A stretch of 64,000 nt of DNA from Mycobacterium sp. IS-1742. GTDB lineage: Bacteria; Actinomycetota; Actinomycetes; Mycobacteriales; Mycobacteriaceae. The stretch covers positions 124,001 to 188,000 of the forward strand of contig NZ_LQIV01000034.1 in NCBI RefSeq assembly GCF_001500125.1. The letters are read 5' to 3'. Each line of letters starts with the position of its first letter. Position 1 is the first letter of the stretch. A program made the position numbers and the translations under genes. Below, in pieces: positions 51,275-60,248 of the stretch. Under the pieces are notes generated by a model. It worked only from the letters and a program-made list of their open reading frames with translations. It had not been told where the DNA came from and did no database searches.

Positions 51275-51381
51275 ACCGCATTTCGAGAGTCGATAGTCAC
51301 TCCTGTACCGGCGCGGTGGCGAGCGGCTCTTGCCGAGGCTGCGGCGTTCTGAATTTCGACGACCAAGCTTCGACTACGGAA

Positions 51382-51549
51382 CTCGACCATCGAAGGCATA
51401 AAGTGCAGGTCGCTGTACCGCCGGGTAAGTTGGTTGAGCCGACCTTTCGACTTTTCGAACTGACATCTGCCAGCGAAGCGCGCGTGCGTGTTCAACCCCT
51501 CATCGACGACGTCTCACCCGCAGAATCGGTGCCTGCATGCCGGATATGA
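51382..51549 (+). pseudogene. Duplicated DUF4012 C-terminal fragment
   Basis: The last 55 residues here (VQVAVPPGKLVEPTFRLFEL, then RVRVQPLIDDVSPAESVPAC) match the end of the upstream DUF4012 protein (VQLGIPPGQSGELTFRLSEP, then RVPVQPLIDTVEPKVSVPQC) position by position, with moderate divergence. The rest of the gene is absent and the frame has no start. It looks like the 3' remnant of an old second copy, just 108 bases after the intact gene's stop. Confidence 0.75.
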
Positions 51550-51709
51550 GTATTCCATTGCTGGGAGTAAGCATTGCACCTGAGTGCCGGCCTGGACTGC
51601 GAAACACCTCTACTCCAGATCCGTCCGGGTCGGAGCAAAACGTGCCTTCTGATTTGAAAACCGGTGGGATACGGGTGCAGCCGTTTCTTCTAACGGTGAA
51701 AGGGCTGTT

Positions 51710-53209
51710 TTGACTCTGCAGGACTTCGTAAAGACTATGCGCGCCCGATGGATGACCATCTGCGTGACGGTTATCGCAGCGGGCCTATGCGCAGTTGCCT
51801 TCTCCCTCGCAACAACACCTTTGTACCAAGCTACAACGAGGCTTTTCGTCTCAACCAACGGCGGATCAACGCTGACGGAGACTTACCAAGGAAACCGATT
51901 TTCTCAGGAGCGCGTCATCTCGTACGCCCAGCTGCTCATGGGCGAGACGCTCGCCCAACGCACCATCGACAAGCTCGGCCTTGCTATGAGTGCCGAACAA
52001 CTGCGTGAGAACGTGACGGCGAGCTCAAAGCTTGACACGGTATTGATCAATGTTGCGGTGCTCGATGAATCTGCAGTTCGGGCGCGTGACGTCGCGAATG
52101 CACTATCCGACGAGTTCGTCGTATTGGTGCGTGAGCTCGAAACGCCAGAGAGTGGAGCGACCCCCGAGGCTCGCGTTGTTGTCGAGCAACGGGCGTCAGT
52201 ACCGAGTCAGCCCGTCGTGCCGAAAACCGGACGCAACATCGGGATTGGGCTTGCTGTTGGAATATTCTTAGGGATCTGCCTGGCTGTGATGCGCGAATTG
52301 CTCGACAATACGGTGAAGGACCGCCAGGTTCTGGAAGAGATCACCGGCGCCGGCTTGGTGGGCACAATACCGCTGGACAAGGAACGCCGTAAGGAGGCGG
52401 CAATATCCTTTGAAGCGGACAATTCTCCGACCGCCGAAGCTTTCCGTAAGATCAGGACAAACCTTCAGTTTCTATCCGTGGACAACCCGCCACGAACTAT
52501 CGTCGTGACTAGTTCGACGCCTAGCGAGGGAAAGTCGATCACGGCGATTAACATCGCACTCGCGCTCGCTGAGGCTGAACACAATGTGGTCCTCGTCGAT
52601 GGTGATATGCGGCGTCCGACTGTGCATAAGAATCTTAAGCTAGTGGGACCGGTGGGATTTAGCACGGTCCTCAGCGGCCAAGCGTCTCTTGACGAAGCTC
52701 TACAGAAGACTGGATTCCCCGGGCTGACCGTTTTGACCTCAGGGGCCATCCCTCCGAACCCGAGTGAGCTCTTGGGTTCCCAAACGGCTAAGAAACTATT
52801 AGGCGAGCTCGCGGCTCAGTTCGACTATGTGATCGTAGATTCGACGCCATTGCTTGCCGTGACAGACGCGGCCATTCTCGCAGCAGAGGCCGATGGTGTG
52901 CTCGTTATGACGAAGTTTGGTCAGACTAAACGCGATCAGCTCACGCACGCTGTGGGCAATCTCAGAGACGTGGGTGCATCTGTGCTCGGCGCGGTGTTCA
53001 CAATGACTCCGAGTCGAGGCGGGTCTTCCTACAGTTACAGCTATAGCTACTACGGCGACGAAGGGAGTAGACGGTCGCCGCGGCATGGCGGCTCGCCCGA
53101 TACGCCTAAGACGCCGGAGAGATTTTCAGGTGCCGCGAGTTCTCGCTCTAGCGCTCGTGACACCGCGGCGCAGTCGGTCGGCAATAGAGCATCCGAGAAT
53201 CCTGACTGA
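51710..53209 (+). CDS. Polysaccharide co-polymerase/BY-kinase (Wzz plus Wzc/CpsD-like)
   Basis: This 499-residue protein has a Wzz-type part with TM1 (TICVTVIAAGLCAVAFSLAT, 16-35) and TM2 (NIGIGLAVGIFLGICLAVM, 176-194). A cytoplasmic kinase follows: Walker A SSTPSEGKS (268-276), Walker A' VLVDGDMRRP (294-303), Walker B VIVDSTP (374-380). A tyrosine cluster SYSYSYSYYGDEGS (440-453; Y441, Y443, Y445, Y447, Y448) follows, and then a Ser/Pro-rich tail. It autophosphorylates to control polymer length. Start is TTG with AAAGGG upstream. The next gene overlaps by TGATG. Confidence 0.92.
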   Translation: MTLQDFVKTMRARWMTICVTVIAAGLCAVAFSLATTPLYQATTRLFVSTNGGSTLTETYQGNRFSQERVISYAQLLMGETLAQRTIDKLGLAMSAEQLRENVTASSKLDTVLINVAVLDESAVRARDVANALSDEFVVLVRELETPESGATPEARVVVEQRASVPSQPVVPKTGRNIGIGLAVGIFLGICLAVMRELLDNTVKDRQVLEEITGAGLVGTIPLDKERRKEAAISFEADNSPTAEAFRKIRTNLQFLSVDNPPRTIVVTSSTPSEGKSITAINIALALAEAEHNVVLVDGDMRRPTVHKNLKLVGPVGFSTVLSGQASLDEALQKTGFPGLTVLTSGAIPPNPSELLGSQTAKKLLGELAAQFDYVIVDSTPLLAVTDAAILAAEADGVLVMTKFGQTKRDQLTHAVGNLRDVGASVLGAVFTMTPSRGGSSYSYSYSYYGDEGSRRSPRHGGSPDTPKTPERFSGAASSRSSARDTAAQSVGNRASENPD

Positions 53210-54564
53210 TGCCGCGTCGTTCAGAACCCCCGACGGTAGATGGCAGCCCGGCCAAGAGGGCTGAGCCGGCCCAGAGGGAGAGCAGTCCTTGGCCGCTGAA
53301 GAGCCTCATTCCGTTAGGCCTCAGGACGGCTGGTGTTCTGCTGAGGGCGCTCCTTGAGCGGTCGACCGGATTCCATTTGATCCATGGTGCGCATCTATTT
53401 CTGTGGCGTTTGTTCTCGATAAGTTCCCTTCTTCTCAAGCGGTCTAATGCAAATGCGCGGCAAGGTGTGTTGGTCGTATGCCCGCCCGGTGGGGGAAACA
53501 TCGGAGACCAAGCGCTGGTTGAATCCGCGGCCTGGAACTTAGAGGGGCCGGTCACATTGGCTGTTCGCAGCGAGAGCAACTATGCCATCCCGCAGTGGTT
53601 AGTAGGCAAAAAGATTACAACGGTCCCCCTCGTTGACTTGGTGTACGGCGTGGGCTTTAAGCACCTGCGGGATGTGATTAGGTTTTTTGCTACCGCACAA
53701 CGCGTGATATCAGTAGTAATCATCGGTGCGGATATTATGGACGGCAATTACAAGACCATTGCCTCGATAAACAGGTGGTCACTCGCTGTTCTCGCTAGCC
53801 GGTGTGGCGCGCGTGTATCAGTAATAGGATTCAGTTGGAATGCCACACCCAGTGAGTCGAGTAAAGCAGGCCTGTTAGAAGCAGGTAAGTCCGCGTATCT
53901 CTGGGTTCGGGATCCAACATCCCTACGTAGGGTAGAGGAGGCGGGCGCCTTGAACGCGCGATTATGTGCCGACATTGTGTTCGCGCACCCGGCAGCCGAT
54001 GGTGATTTAGGATTAGATAAAATACCCGACGATATTGCAGCCCAAGTGCGCGCTTACCCGGAGTATGTGATACTCAATGCAAGTGGCTATATCGGCGATG
54101 ATCAAACCGTTCATTCGGAATATCGGTCGATCGTGAAAATGTGTCAGGATGCGGGAGTCGGCGTTGTACTACTGCCGCACGTGATGCGCGGAAGCAGCGA
54201 CTTCGACTGCTTACGCAGGCTCCGTGATGCCTGCGATGGTCAACTCATTCTGGTCGACAGACTGCTCACGCCGGCCCAAGTCACGCGGCTTGCAAGCGAA
54301 GCGAAACTAGTCGTAACGGGGCGAATGCATCTGGCTGTGCTGGCGTCGATGGCGGGGACGCCTGTGTTGACACTCGCCACACAGGGCAAGGTCGACGGTC
54401 TGTACGACCTGTTAGGGCGTCCTGATTGGGTGCTTGACGGGCACACCGATTTCAGCACCACTGTCAACCGTGCATTCGCGGAATCTAATGAGTCAGGTTT
54501 CGACTTCCCAGGTGACGATGCGCTCAGCCGAATACGGAAACTGTCTCGTCTTCCGTTCAACTGA
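53209..54564 (+). CDS. Polysaccharide pyruvyl transferase-family protein
   Basis: This 451-residue protein shows GVLVVCPPGGGNIGDQALVE near residue 85, the first conserved block of pyruvyl transferases (WcaK/CsaB), and a C-terminal nucleotide-binding-like VVTGRMHLAVLASMAGTPVL. It would place a pyruvate ketal from phosphoenolpyruvate on a sugar. The N-terminal hydrophobic part (about 30-75) may be a membrane anchor. The gene overlaps the BY-kinase stop. The DNA is A/T-richer than the window average. Confidence 0.85.
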   Translation: MPRRSEPPTVDGSPAKRAEPAQRESSPWPLKSLIPLGLRTAGVLLRALLERSTGFHLIHGAHLFLWRLFSISSLLLKRSNANARQGVLVVCPPGGGNIGDQALVESAAWNLEGPVTLAVRSESNYAIPQWLVGKKITTVPLVDLVYGVGFKHLRDVIRFFATAQRVISVVIIGADIMDGNYKTIASINRWSLAVLASRCGARVSVIGFSWNATPSESSKAGLLEAGKSAYLWVRDPTSLRRVEEAGALNARLCADIVFAHPAADGDLGLDKIPDDIAAQVRAYPEYVILNASGYIGDDQTVHSEYRSIVKMCQDAGVGVVLLPHVMRGSSDFDCLRRLRDACDGQLILVDRLLTPAQVTRLASEAKLVVTGRMHLAVLASMAGTPVLTLATQGKVDGLYDLLGRPDWVLDGHTDFSTTVNRAFAESNESGFDFPGDDALSRIRKLSRLPFN

Positions 54565-54965
54565 CTCAAAATGCACCTGAACTACGAACAAGCAAGTGGT
54601 AGCGGGCGCGGAAATAAAGAAGACGAATCTGACGGCAATCCGTTGACTCGTGCAGCATCGAGCAAGCGCTGCGCCACTGACCGATCGTCGGATACGATAA
54701 GAACGCCCCGAGACAGCTCAAGATTGCGGGATTGGCGAGTCCCTTACAACTGAGTGTCGCGGGGGTCGTGGACTCGTTCCGCTAGGGCGGAACAGAGGGG
54801 CGTATGGAAGCAGCAAGGCGGGCTTGGGGGTGAAGTGTCTGCTGATTTATCAAGAGCCCGCGCAAACGCGCGCCTAAACCTTGAAGCCCACGGTTGAGCA
54901 TTCGTCTGAATGAAGTCAGGATTGCCAAGAATCAGACGAAGCACATGCTGAGTGAAAGTTAGAAG
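54565..54965. other. Intergenic region with inverted repeat near the glycosyltransferase start
   Basis: About 400 bases with only a short unsupported frame. An inverted repeat TTCGTCTGA / TCAGACGAA (54901-54909 and 54932-54940) lies 25 bases before the next ATG. A separate promoter for the glycosyltransferase operon is likely here. Confidence 0.55.
54901..54940 (+). promoter_or_regulatory. Inverted repeat upstream of the glycosyltransferase operon
   Basis: Nine-base arms (TTCGTCTGA and TCAGACGAA) are separated by 22 bases, directly upstream of the WecG-like gene. It may be an RNA leader hairpin or a paired operator. No promoter hexamers can be fixed confidently. Confidence 0.4.
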
Positions 54966-55790
54966 ATGACCGCATTTGCAACACCTCGCGCCGAAGTGGA
55001 TCACGGTGACGCCACAGTGCGCGTGCAAATACCGTTGACCGGCGTTACCGTAACTCCGATGACGGCAGCTGAGGTCACGGAGTACATCGACAGACTAATT
55101 CAGCAGCGACGCGGAGCGTGGATCGCCAATCACAACCTGCATTCACTTTATGTCCACCTCACTAACGTCAGCTTCGCGACGGCGTATCGCTACGCGGACC
55201 GCGTGTTGATCGACGGGTGGCCTGTGCTTGCACTCGCGCGTGCCACCCGGGAGGGACGAACACTCACAACGGATCATCGGATTGGTTCGACCGACTGGCT
55301 TTTTCGTCTGCTCGAGTGCTCTAAGCGGGAACTGAATATCGTCGCTATTGGAGGAACGCCCAGCTCGTCGGCTCGCGCAGCCGAGGTGGTTTCACGGCTC
55401 CACCCGAACCACACTTGGATCGCCTTCGACGGCTACCGATTCGCGCGGCGTGACGACGTTAACTCGCTGGAGTCACTCGACACCGCGTTGAAAGCAGCAG
55501 ATCTCGTGGTCGTCGGTATGGGGATGCCCCAACAAGAACTTTGGATTGACAAGAACAGAGCGAAGCTCGACAGATGTGTCGTAGCGAACGTTGGTGGATG
55601 CATTGACTATCTCAGTGGCAGTCAGCCGCTGGCCCCGCGATGGATGGGAAAGTTGGGGTGCGAGTGGTTGTTTCGTCTTGCGCGTTCTCCGCGGCGGCTG
55701 TTCTACCGTTACATAATCGAGCCGCACCTCCTAGGCTTCCTGCTGATCCGGCGAGCTCTCCTTCGAAAGTTGAGGCAGACCTGTGGCTGA
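54966..55790 (+). CDS. WecG/TagA/CpsF-family glycosyltransferase
   Basis: This 274-residue protein has WIANHNLHSLYVH, the conserved N-H-L helix, RVLIDGWPVLALARA, and VVVGMGMPQQELWIDKNR, the GMGxPxQExW signature of WecG/TagA (GT26). These add a ManNAc-type residue to lipid-linked GlcNAc on the cytoplasmic face. That suggests the primer is a WecA-type GlcNAc-PP-lipid, since no priming enzyme is present in the locus. The C-terminal basic helix is membrane-associated. It overlaps the next gene by 8 bases. Confidence 0.88.
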   Translation: MTAFATPRAEVDHGDATVRVQIPLTGVTVTPMTAAEVTEYIDRLIQQRRGAWIANHNLHSLYVHLTNVSFATAYRYADRVLIDGWPVLALARATREGRTLTTDHRIGSTDWLFRLLECSKRELNIVAIGGTPSSSARAAEVVSRLHPNHTWIAFDGYRFARRDDVNSLESLDTALKAADLVVVGMGMPQQELWIDKNRAKLDRCVVANVGGCIDYLSGSQPLAPRWMGKLGCEWLFRLARSPRRLFYRYIIEPHLLGFLLIRRALLRKLRQTCG

Positions 55791-56697
55791 TAGCAGATTT
55801 GAAGTGCAAGCCGTTATACCAACTACGGGGCGCCCCTCACTGGCGGCTGCTGTGAAGTCAGTTATGAGGCAAACGATTCCGGTGCACCCGATCATCGTGC
55901 TTGATCGTCCAGAGAAAGCTGACGACGTTCGCTCGGTCCTTGATCCCTTCGATCACACACTCGTCATTACCGAAGGAGCAACTGGGGGAGCAGCGGCACG
56001 GAACCTCGGGATAGAACATTCCGAAGCTGACTATATCTGTTTTCTCGATGACGATGACACCTGGTTACCCCACAAGACGGAGACTCAGCTAGAGGCGTGC
56101 TCGAAAGTGCAGAGTCCCTTCCTCCTGTCAGCATCGGCGATGGTTTTTGATCGGAGCTTCGATCACGTCGTTATACCTAGGAGACCGCCAGAGACACAAG
56201 ACGGCATTGGAAGCTACATGGTGCAACGGCCCGAACTGCGCTTTGGAAGCAATGTTGTCCAAAGTAGTACGCTGCTCATGAGTAAGCTTCTTGTCCAACG
56301 TTGTACGTGGAACGCCAACCTACGTAAGCACCAGGACTGGGACTATGTAACCCGGTGCCTATCGTTCGAGGACGTAAATTTCGTGTGGGTGAACGAGCCT
56401 TTGGCCATCGTTACCAAGGGCTCTCAGGAGTCGATTTCCATGACATGCGATTGGCGTGCGAGTGCCGAATTTCTTCGTGATCACAGAAACGAACTTTCGC
56501 GAAAAGCGGCAGCAGATTTCGTGTGGAGTCAAATCATCCGTGCGTCGCTACAAAAGGGCGACTTCGCTGGCGTACGTTTTGCCCTTTCGCAACGAGAACT
56601 TATGCGGCCGCACTGGACCGCCGCAGTCGTAGGCCTCAGTGGGGCCGCCGAGCGGCTTAAGCAGAACTATAGAGCCAGCCGGAAGCGAAGCTGTTGA
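55783..56697 (+). CDS. Family 2 glycosyltransferase (GT-A)
   Basis: This 304-residue protein has a GTG start. It has the GT2 fold: VQAVIPTTGRPSLAAAVKSV, GATGGAAARNLGIEHSEADY and CFLDDDDTWLPHK (DxD, metal and nucleotide). Later parts (KHQDWDYVTRCLSFEDVN) fit GT2. It adds a sugar to the growing repeat unit; the sugar is unknown. It overlaps the WecG gene before and the next gene (TTGA) after, so the three are translated together. Confidence 0.9.
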   Translation: MADSRFEVQAVIPTTGRPSLAAAVKSVMRQTIPVHPIIVLDRPEKADDVRSVLDPFDHTLVITEGATGGAAARNLGIEHSEADYICFLDDDDTWLPHKTETQLEACSKVQSPFLLSASAMVFDRSFDHVVIPRRPPETQDGIGSYMVQRPELRFGSNVVQSSTLLMSKLLVQRCTWNANLRKHQDWDYVTRCLSFEDVNFVWVNEPLAIVTKGSQESISMTCDWRASAEFLRDHRNELSRKAAADFVWSQIIRASLQKGDFAGVRFALSQRELMRPHWTAAVVGLSGAAERLKQNYRASRKRSC

Positions 56698-57728
56698 CTA
56701 AGCGCGAGGAGCAGACCAGAATAACCGTCCTGCTGTCGATGAAGGCGCCAGACGGAACTACGCGCTTCGTCGACCAGATAGTCACCTTCAAGCCGCCGCA
56801 AGAAGTTATCAGGTATTTCTCTTGGCGAACAGCGGTACTCGGCGCTTACGACGTCTTGCATGTTCACTGGCCTGAGTGGATGTTACGGCATAGTCGACGT
56901 GCCGTTCGCTGGGCGAAGTACGTTCTCATGCTGTTGCTATTGCTCAGGCTCAGACTCAAATCTACTGCTGTCGTCCGTACTATCCATAATGTCGAGCCAC
57001 ACCGGGCTGGCGGATCGATCGAACGCTTCCTGGTGGCGGCACTTGACAGACGCACTACAGAGTACGTGATCCTGAACCCGTTTACGCCTAGTTCAGGGCC
57101 GACGACCCTGATCCGCCATGGAAGTTATGTCACGCGTTTCGCGGGCTATGCAAAGCAGCCGGTAATACCGGGTCGGATTTTATTTTTCGGTCGTATTGAG
57201 CCGTACAAGAATGTGAACGCGTTAATTGACGTATTCGCCGCAATGCGGTCGGAACGGCACACGCTCCGCATCGTTGGATCGCTCGATGAATCGGCATTCC
57301 CTGACCGTGGCGAGCGGCTGCGGCGGGCGGTGGAAGACACACCTCGCGTGACGGCGCGGTTCGAATTTGTTTCCGATGAAGCGCTCGTCGAAGAGATTAC
57401 CAAGTCGCAGCTTGTGGTGCTCCACTACACTCAAATGCACAACTCGGGGGCCCTTCTTGTTGCACTTTCTCTGGGGCGCGTCGTCTACACCGTCCCGTCA
57501 GAGGTCAATGATTGGATCCAAGGAGAGGTAGGTCCCGACTGGCTCATTCTTGATCAAGAGCTGACGGGCGAACGGCTGTCGAAAGCGCTTGCGCAGGCAG
57601 AGTCAGTGGGCGTTGGCTCTGACCGCGCCCCGAACCTCGACAATCGGGAGTGGACCGCGGTGGCACACGAGCATTATGCGGTTTACAAGAAGGCTCTTAT
57701 GTCGGTTCGTCGGCGTGGTTTTCGATGA
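56694..57728 (+). CDS. GT-B glycosyltransferase (GT4/GumK-like)
   Basis: This 344-residue protein starts at TTG. It has YDVLHVHWPEWMLR, HNVEPHRAGGSIERFL, then GRILFFGRIEPYKNVNALID, and LVVLHYTQMHNSGALLVALS, the usual GT-B second-domain motif with acceptor and donor sites (E in FFGRIEPYKN). It adds one sugar to the unit. It overlaps the GT2 gene before and the flippase gene (ATGA) after. Confidence 0.85.
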   Translation: MTKREEQTRITVLLSMKAPDGTTRFVDQIVTFKPPQEVIRYFSWRTAVLGAYDVLHVHWPEWMLRHSRRAVRWAKYVLMLLLLLRLRLKSTAVVRTIHNVEPHRAGGSIERFLVAALDRRTTEYVILNPFTPSSGPTTLIRHGSYVTRFAGYAKQPVIPGRILFFGRIEPYKNVNALIDVFAAMRSERHTLRIVGSLDESAFPDRGERLRRAVEDTPRVTARFEFVSDEALVEEITKSQLVVLHYTQMHNSGALLVALSLGRVVYTVPSEVNDWIQGEVGPDWLILDQELTGERLSKALAQAESVGVGSDRAPNLDNREWTAVAHEHYAVYKKALMSVRRRGFR

Positions 57729-59203
57729 GAGGCGTAATCCCAGGAAACGCCTCGGTAAAGACTCAGGCAGCGCGGGGCGCGTTAGCAACGCTCGCCGGTC
57801 AAGTCGTCCGGTTCGTAATTCAACTTGCGAGTATCGTAGTGCTCTCTCGCATCTTGGGCCCATCGGTTATTGGGTTGTTCGCGATGATCGTCATGATTGT
57901 CGCATTCGGGGAAGTTGTTCGGGATTTCGGTATGTCGTCGGCGATGATACAAGCGGAGGTGGTTACGCAGGGTCAACGGTCGAACTTGTTTTGGGTGAAC
58001 TCGACGATAGGGCTGGTTCTGACCGTTGCGTGCGCCGCATCCGCGCCGTTGACTGCAAGTTTCTACGAATCGCCCGATCTGGCGCCAGCATGCGTCGCAA
58101 TATCGGTTGTCTTCTTACTCGGCGGGATCGGTACGCAATTCAGGGCGCAACTGACGCGCGATTTTCGCTTCACCGCTATCTCGAGTATCGATGTGTTTGC
58201 GGCTCTCTCCGCGTTGATCGTCGCGGTCGTACTGGCTCTCTTGGGCGCCGGGCTGTGGGCCCTTGTGATCCAGCAGATCACCACTGCCGCTACAACAACA
58301 CTCCTCAATATGGCAGCCGCACGCTGGATGCCCTCCCTTCCGTCACGGCATGCCGGCACTCGCGCGCTTCTCAAGTTCGGATGGCATGTGGGGTTGACGC
58401 AGGTCATCAATTACGTGTCAAGGAACGTGGACACAGTTGTTGTCGGCAGTATGTTCGGTGCAACTTCGCTTGGCTTCTATAACCGCGCTTACCAGCTCAT
58501 GACGGTGCCGATCAATCAACTGAGTACGCCAGCGACGAAGGTCGCCTTCCCGGTCTTATCCCGTATTCGTGACGACCGCCAGCGATACGTTCGCTTCCTA
58601 CTCATCGGTCAGCGTGCATTGGTTCATGTTGTAGCGCTTGTCTTCGTCTTCACCATCGTGATCGCTCCTGCAGGGATCGACATTGCACTCGGAACCGAGT
58701 GGAGCGACGTCGCACCGATCTACCAAATTCTGGCGGTTGGCGGTCTTGCTCAAGCGGCCAGTTTCGCGAGCTATTGGGTCTTTCTCTCGCAAGGCAAGAC
58801 ACGCGAGGTCTTGACGATGACCGCACTTACCCGGGGAGTCCTCGTTGCGGCGATTATCGGCGGTGCTTTCTTCGGTGTGATCGGAGTCGCCCTTGGCTAC
58901 GCAATCGTCGTGGTTCTTACGTGGCCGTCTTTCCTGGTGTTCCTCAATAAGGTCTGTCCAGAAGTCCCAGCAGCGCGAATGTTCTTCCAGCCGGCTGCGC
59001 TGTACGTCATCTACGGTATCGCCGGTGGTGCGGCATATCTATCCACCGTTTCCATCGACAGCAGTTGGTTGGTCGTCTCCGTCGCCGCGTTTGTATACCT
59101 GTTTGTTCTCATTCTTCTGTACGGCCTAATACGTCGATTCCGTGAAGACGTACGCGAGGTCGTCACTTTGCGCCATCTTGTTAGAGGGGGTCCAGATGGA
59201 TAG
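57725..59203 (+). CDS. Wzx-type polysaccharide flippase (MOP superfamily)
   Basis: This 492-residue protein has 12 to 14 hydrophobic segments. It starts MRGVIPGNASVKTQAARGAL, with LILGPS-like turn (VLSRILGPSVIGLFAM) after TM1, and later LKFGWHVGLTQVINYVSRNV and GFYNRAYQLMTVPINQL, as in Wzx/RfbX and MurJ-like flippases. It would move the lipid-linked repeat unit to the outer leaflet. It is translationally coupled by ATGA to the GT-B gene and overlaps the second pyruvyl transferase by 8 bases. Confidence 0.9.
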   Translation: MRGVIPGNASVKTQAARGALATLAGQVVRFVIQLASIVVLSRILGPSVIGLFAMIVMIVAFGEVVRDFGMSSAMIQAEVVTQGQRSNLFWVNSTIGLVLTVACAASAPLTASFYESPDLAPACVAISVVFLLGGIGTQFRAQLTRDFRFTAISSIDVFAALSALIVAVVLALLGAGLWALVIQQITTAATTTLLNMAAARWMPSLPSRHAGTRALLKFGWHVGLTQVINYVSRNVDTVVVGSMFGATSLGFYNRAYQLMTVPINQLSTPATKVAFPVLSRIRDDRQRYVRFLLIGQRALVHVVALVFVFTIVIAPAGIDIALGTEWSDVAPIYQILAVGGLAQAASFASYWVFLSQGKTREVLTMTALTRGVLVAAIIGGAFFGVIGVALGYAIVVVLTWPSFLVFLNKVCPEVPAARMFFQPAALYVIYGIAGGAAYLSTVSIDSSWLVVSVAAFVYLFVLILLYGLIRRFREDVREVVTLRHLVRGGPDG

Positions 59204-60248
59204 AGTGTTCTACTGGTGTAGCGGGCAAGACGACAACATCGGTGATGTCGTACTTCGACGCAACCTGTTTAACCGGGTCCGAGAACTTGGTGACGTGCAC
59301 GTGTACGTCGGATCGGCGTCAGATAGCTTCGTCCAGGCTCTGCGGATTCCGGCCAACTCCGTGATCTACCGGTCGAAGACCGGTTGGCTGAAGGCGATTG
59401 CGAGACATAGTCGCCGTGCCGTGATTGTTTTCGATCCGGGCGAGTATCGCCTGGACGGTCAAGCCCGGAACGCCCACCTCGCGCTGATCCCGCTGCAAGT
59501 TCTCGTCAAGGCTCGTGGCGGCGCCTCGATCAAGTCCGGTATCGCTGTCAACCCAGACTGGATACCTGTCCCGCTCTCTGTACGACTGTTCGACCTGAGT
59601 AATCGGCTATCTGACTTGGTCACCTGGCGAGATCTCGAAACGCCCCGGCACTTTCCTGGAGGACTGCTCAGCTGCGACTGGGCTTTCGATTCATACGAAG
59701 CAGCAGCGTGGGCTCCCCGCCGTAGGGACCTTCTAGCGATTACATGCAGGGGCGACCGACCCGTCTGGCATAGCAAAATCATCGAGGGTGTTAAGCGTTT
59801 GTGCGATGAGCGCCAATTACGTCCGGTCGTATTTGTGCAAGTACTCCGCGACAACGACGTTGCCAGGGAGCTGTCGAATAAGCTTGGTTCTGACCTCATC
59901 AGCTGGGGCGCCTCGGTTTCCCATGCAGATCAGGAAGAGACCGTGCGTAAGCTGCTGCGATCGGCCGAAGGTGTTGTTAGCGACCGACTGCACGCCTTAA
60001 TCATGGGGGTCAACGAGGGGTGTGTCCCGATCGGCCTGTCGCAGTTCGATGACTTCAAATTGCGCACCCACCTTGCGGCGGTCGGCTTGGGGCGTCACTC
60101 CACATTGATTTCGGACGCTGAAGCGTCAGATGTCGTGCAACGAATCGACACTATGCTTGACCGTCGCAATTACGTTGCCGATTGCGCCCGCGACGCGAAG
60201 GCTGTTTCAGAGCACATTGCCGACAGAATCGATGCGGTGTGCTCATGA
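59196..60248 (+). CDS. Second polysaccharide pyruvyl transferase-family protein
   Basis: This 350-residue protein starts MDRVFYWCSGQDDNIGDVVL (again the N-I-G-D block), with LLAITCRGDRPVWHSKIIEG and VVSDRLHALIMGVNEGCVPI (nucleotide-site-like). It is a different branch from the first copy. It would add pyruvate ketals or a related group to another sugar of the unit. AGAGGGGG precedes the ATG. It overlaps the polymerase gene by ATGA. Confidence 0.84.
   Translation: MDRVFYWCSGQDDNIGDVVLRRNLFNRVRELGDVHVYVGSASDSFVQALRIPANSVIYRSKTGWLKAIARHSRRAVIVFDPGEYRLDGQARNAHLALIPLQVLVKARGGASIKSGIAVNPDWIPVPLSVRLFDLSNRLSDLVTWRDLETPRHFPGGLLSCDWAFDSYEAAAWAPRRRDLLAITCRGDRPVWHSKIIEGVKRLCDERQLRPVVFVQVLRDNDVARELSNKLGSDLISWGASVSHADQEETVRKLLRSAEGVVSDRLHALIMGVNEGCVPIGLSQFDDFKLRTHLAAVGLGRHSTLISDAEASDVVQRIDTMLDRRNYVADCARDAKAVSEHIADRIDAVCS

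Noticed and set aside
54571..54753. 60-residue frame between pyruvyl transferase and WecG-like gene
   Set aside because: No ribosome site, no motif, low-complexity polar composition.
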